A stretch of DNA of 64,000 nucleotides from Cystobacter fuscus (GTDB lineage Bacteria > Myxococcota > Myxococcia > Myxococcales > Myxococcaceae). Where the stretch lies: NCBI RefSeq assembly GCF_002305875.1, contig NZ_CP022098.1, forward strand, positions 7,688,001 through 7,752,000. Reading direction: 5' to 3'. Positions 61,515-64,000 of the stretch are shown one piece after another. The position numbers and the translations under genes are program-made. The notes under the pieces were generated by a model, which saw nothing but the letters and a program-made list of their open reading frames with translations, was not told where the DNA came from and did not search any database. Position 1 is the stretch's first letter, and each line of letters opens with the position of its first letter.

Positions 61515-62507
61515 ATGTCCCAGAACACCGCACAGAACGTCCCCGGTGCACCGCTGCCGGGTTGGTCCCACGAGCAATCGCCCTTCCACGCCGGCGAGCA
61601 GGCCGTCCAGGAGCGGGTCGGGATGCGTGCCCGCCTCGAGCAGACCGGGCGCAAGGTCATCCGCTCGTCCATGCCGGAGCAGCATCGCGAGCTGTTCCGC
61701 AAGCTGCCCTTCCTGCTCGTGGGCAGTCTGGATGGTGAGCGGCGTCCATGGGCCTCCCTCCTCGTGGGCCGACCGGGCTTCGTGGCCTCGCCCGACCCGC
61801 GGACGCTCGTGGTCTCCGCGTTCCCCGGCTTCGGAGATGCCCTGGGCCAGAACCTCCTCCCGGGCGCACCCCTGGGCCTGCTCGGTATCCAGCTCGAGAC
61901 GCGCCGCCGCAACCGGATGAACGGAACGGTGGTGGAGAGCAGCGAGGGCCGATTCGTCGTCCGGGTCGAGCAGAGCTTCGGCAATTGCCCGCGGTACATC
62001 CAGGCACGGGAGCCCGCCTTCGTGGCCGAGCCCTCCCGTGTCACGGAGCCGCGACCCGTGCGGAAGGAAGGCCCGCTGCTGTCCGGTGCGAGCGTCGAGC
62101 TCATCGACCGCGCGGATACGTTCTTCATCGCCACGGCGTCACCGGCCGCGCGCGGGGACGAGCCGGTCGAAGGTGTCGATGTCTCGCATCGCGGTGGCAA
62201 GCCCGGCTTCGTGCGAGTGACGGAGGAGGACGGCCGCACCGTCCTGACGGCCCCGGACTTCAGCGGCAACTTTCATTTCAATACGTTTGGCAACCTGGTC
62301 CTCAACCCGCGTGCGGGTCTGTTGTTCGTCGACTTCGCCACCGGTGGGCTCCTGTCGCTGACCGGTGAGACCGAGATCGTCTGGGATGGGCCCGAGGTCG
62401 AGGCCTTCTCGGGGGCGGAGCGGCTGCTGCGCTTCCGCGTCACGGCAGGCACGTGGATCGAGGACGGCGTGCCGTTGCGATGGTCCGCGGCACAGCCCGC
62501 TCCGTAA
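61515..62507 (+). CDS. pyridoxamine 5'-phosphate oxidase-family (PNPOx-like) protein
   Basis: The 330-residue protein carries a split-barrel FMN-binding domain: LPFLLVGSLDGERRPWASLLVGRPGFV and RTLVVSAFPGFGDALGQNL, then RRRNRMNGTVVES, and a second half with DTFFIATASPAARGDEPVEGVDVSHRGGKPGFVRV and NTFGNLVLNPRAGLLFVDF. This tandem form resembles PNPOx-like flavoproteins that are fused or paired with GST, sometimes linked to nitroreductase or flavodoxin activity. Substrate unknown. It follows the GST gene by 15 bases. Confidence 0.85.
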   Translation: MSQNTAQNVPGAPLPGWSHEQSPFHAGEQAVQERVGMRARLEQTGRKVIRSSMPEQHRELFRKLPFLLVGSLDGERRPWASLLVGRPGFVASPDPRTLVVSAFPGFGDALGQNLLPGAPLGLLGIQLETRRRNRMNGTVVESSEGRFVVRVEQSFGNCPRYIQAREPAFVAEPSRVTEPRPVRKEGPLLSGASVELIDRADTFFIATASPAARGDEPVEGVDVSHRGGKPGFVRVTEEDGRTVLTAPDFSGNFHFNTFGNLVLNPRAGLLFVDFATGGLLSLTGETEIVWDGPEVEAFSGAERLLRFRVTAGTWIEDGVPLRWSAAQPAP

Positions 62508-62574
62508 CCCTGCCACCCATTCGCGGAAAACGAGTACGTGGTGGGCCAGCCCTCCCCGGCCGCCTCCCGGGAGA

Positions 62575-62591
62575 GGGTCAAGTCTTGACCC
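62575..62591 (+). terminator. short dyad after the PNPOx-like gene
   Basis: GGGTCAAG-T-CTTGACCC is a perfect eight-pair dyad 67 bases after the stop, just upstream of the beta-helix-like gene. It could be a terminator or an operator. Confidence 0.35.
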
Positions 62592-62621
62592 CGGATGTGC
62601 GCCTCGCGTACTGCGCGACAC

Positions 62622-63224
62622 ATGAAAACGCTGCCCCCTGCCAATGAGAACGCGGAAGCCAAGGCCTTGGTGGATCGCCTCGTCTCCAACCTCGAGCCAG
62701 CTGCCGAGGCGTTCTGCTACCTCGAGAAGTACCTCGCGCTCCCGACGTTCGTGTACGAGCCGGGCGAGCGACCAGACTTCGAGCGAGAGGGCGTGCACCT
62801 GGTGATGGGCGATCTCGAAGTCCCCGAGGCGGTGCTCCATGATCTCGAGAATCGCCAGTTCATCTTCGTGGCGGGAAACCTGCGCTGCAGCGAGCTGTGG
62901 ACCTCGGGGTGGATCTTCGTCTCGGGAGCACTCCGTGCCAACCGCGTCGTCGGCCAGTCGGGCTGCAACAACATGCTGGTCTGCGACACCCTGGAAGTCA
63001 GGGAGCTGGTCGAGCGAGGCCACTCGATGACCGTCATCGGCGAGCTGAAGGCGGAGATCTTCTACAGCTCGCACGGCATGGTGACGTCCGAGAACGAGGA
63101 GACGCAACACCCGGAAACCCCCGACGGCGACGTCTTCCTTCAAGAGCTGCTCGACGAGGAGGGTCAGGTCGATTGGGACAAGTGGTACGAATTCGTCAAG
63201 AGCGAGCGCCGCTGGCATCGGTAA
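62622..63224 (+). CDS. short beta-helix-like hypothetical protein
   Basis: The 200-residue protein has an N-terminal helical region and then a run of about five 17-23 residue repeats with pattern hydrophobic-V-x-G-x-L (LVMGDLEVPEAVL, FVAGNLRCSEL, FVSGALRANRV, LVCDTLEVREL, TVIGELKAEIF). The repeats resemble the bactofilin/polymer-forming beta-helix. It ends with an acidic tail and DKWYEFVKSERRWHR. The family is not recognised. ATG at 62622 has no good ribosome site; 62595 is another possibility. Confidence 0.55.
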   Translation: MKTLPPANENAEAKALVDRLVSNLEPAAEAFCYLEKYLALPTFVYEPGERPDFEREGVHLVMGDLEVPEAVLHDLENRQFIFVAGNLRCSELWTSGWIFVSGALRANRVVGQSGCNNMLVCDTLEVRELVERGHSMTVIGELKAEIFYSSHGMVTSENEETQHPETPDGDVFLQELLDEEGQVDWDKWYEFVKSERRWHR

Positions 63225-63469
63225 CTACACCATCCATTCCGGACGGAGCTCCTCCAATGACTCGGCCTCGCCAGAGCGACTCGGCTCCCTCTTGCTGGGT
63301 AGCGGCTCGTCCGGGCGGGGTGCCGGAGGGATAGCCGGGATGCATCAGGGGGCCTGGGCCTGGCGGGCAATGCCTCGGCTCCCGTGGTGGCTGGGCATGC
63401 GCACGTCCGCTTCGATGTGGCCGATGGCGCCGGGGCGCTCCAAGTTTGAGGGGTCAAGAGGAGACCGTC

Positions 63470-63946
63470 ATGATCCCGGAATCCATCCAACATTTCCTCC
63501 AGCAGCAGCATGTTCCCTTTTCGCGCCATGGACATCCGCGTGCGGTGACAGCGCAGGAATTGGCGCAGTCGGTGCACGTGACGGGCTACCGCGTAGCCAA
63601 GTCGGTCATCATCCAGGCAGAGCAGCACTTGTGGATCTGCCTGTTGCCTGCTTCGGAGACGTTGGATTTGGACAAGGTCCGGGAGGCCCTCGGGGCCCAG
63701 GAGGTTCGTCTGGCCACCGAGGCGGAGTTCTCGAATCGCTTTCCGGAATGCGAGCTGGGAGCGGAGCCCCCCTTCGGCACGCTGTATGGGTTGCCGGTGC
63801 TGCTGGATGAGGGGCTGAGGGGGACGGAGGACATGCTGCTGCGCGCCGGCTCGCACGAGGAGGCCCTGTCGGTGAGCGTCGAGGATTTCCTGGCGCTCGA
63901 ATCGCCCCAGGTCGTGTCCATCACCCAAGAGCGCACGAGACACTGA
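63470..63946 (+). CDS. YbaK/EbsC-type aminoacyl-tRNA deacylase
   Basis: The 158-residue protein has the YbaK/ProX fold: HVPFSRHGHPRAVTAQELAQSVHVTGYRVAKSVIIQAEQHLW at the N-terminus, with the conserved Lys in AKSVII, and PPFGTLYGLPVLLDEGL (GxP motif). ATG at 63470 is preceded by GAGGAG. It likely hydrolyses mischarged prolyl- or related tRNAs, though substrates vary in this family. Confidence 0.85.
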   Translation: MIPESIQHFLQQQHVPFSRHGHPRAVTAQELAQSVHVTGYRVAKSVIIQAEQHLWICLLPASETLDLDKVREALGAQEVRLATEAEFSNRFPECELGAEPPFGTLYGLPVLLDEGLRGTEDMLLRAGSHEEALSVSVEDFLALESPQVVSITQERTRH

Positions 63947-63962
63947 CGGGCTTCCGCCAGTT

Positions 63963-64000
63963 CTACTGCACCCGCAGTTCTCGCGGGATGGAGGCGTGGA
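63963..64000 (-). CDS. 3' end of a minus-strand gene (partial)
   Basis: Reading leftward from the window edge, one frame gives HASIPRELRVQ followed by TAG at 63963-63965, 17 bases after the convergent YbaK stop. The ending resembles many real C-termini in this clade, but only 11 codons are visible, so function cannot be named. Confidence 0.3.
   Translation of the reverse strand, partial: HASIPRELRVQ

Noticed and set aside
63225-63469. short ORFs between the beta-helix-like and YbaK genes
   Set aside because: Low-complexity Trp/Gly/Arg translations, no ribosome site, no family.

Overview
The window is about 64 kb of very GC-rich DNA and most likely comes from a myxobacterium of the Archangium/Cystobacter/Myxococcus group. 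This is inferred from several things: a large Oar-like TonB receptor, two big sensor kinases without adjacent response regulators, a Cys-rich lipoprotein-type family that I know mainly from myxobacteria, a protein matching the conserved C-terminal tail of myxobacterial Ser/Thr kinases, many secreted lipoproteins (CARDB, FG-GAP, PLAT, beta-helix), and strong GC3 bias that creates long antisense shadow ORFs. No rRNA, tRNA, CRISPR array or prophage was seen. One complete insertion sequence is present.

Layout. 0-11 kb: YccF-type membrane protein, small outer-membrane barrel protein, secreted beta-propeller/di-haem cytochrome, sensor kinase, MaoC-like dehydratase, aminotransferase, and a GAF/PAS sensor kinase followed by an SMR transporter. 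11-13 kb: a tight bioM-bioN-bioY energy-coupling-factor biotin uptake operon with a perfect palindrome upstream. 13-27.7 kb: isochorismatase-like hydrolase, thermolysin-family protease with PPC domain, polytopic PF10136 membrane protein, a MarR regulator with its divergent SnoaL-like target and a striking three-unit operator, aroQ, an aldehyde dehydrogenase, the TonB receptor, and a large unrecognised zinc-ribbon protein.

27.9-34.9 kb holds a HemN/HemW-like radical SAM enzyme, an MFS exporter, a SAM methyltransferase, IMP dehydrogenase and a guanine deaminase. This could be ordinary purine metabolism beside unrelated genes, or a small biosynthetic locus. 35-43.9 kb: SDR/TetR divergent pair, a decayed fragment, recX, a secreted CBM/beta-helix protein whose stop codon lies in the target duplication of an IS4-family element, a TrmB-type regulator plus GNAT acetyltransferase pair preceded by two identical-arm palindromes, and a cytochrome P450.

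44-64 kb: small secreted protein, sarcosine-oxidase-like flavoprotein, alpha/beta hydrolase with a membrane insertion, a caspase-fold (clan CD) peptidase candidate facing a Gly/Ala-rich repetitive protein, CARDB lipoprotein, DUF4832 glycoside-hydrolase-like protein, kinase-tail protein, VWA protein with a duplicated C-terminal domain, stand-alone PLAT protein, AraC regulator, seven-repeat FG-GAP lipoprotein, a frameshifted Cys-rich gene, a LysR regulator divergent from a GST/PNPOx-like operon, a short beta-helix-like protein and a YbaK-type deacylase. There is no single proven new system. The best leads are the clan CD peptidase, the radical SAM/IMPDH neighbourhood, the zinc-ribbon protein and the three operator arrays.
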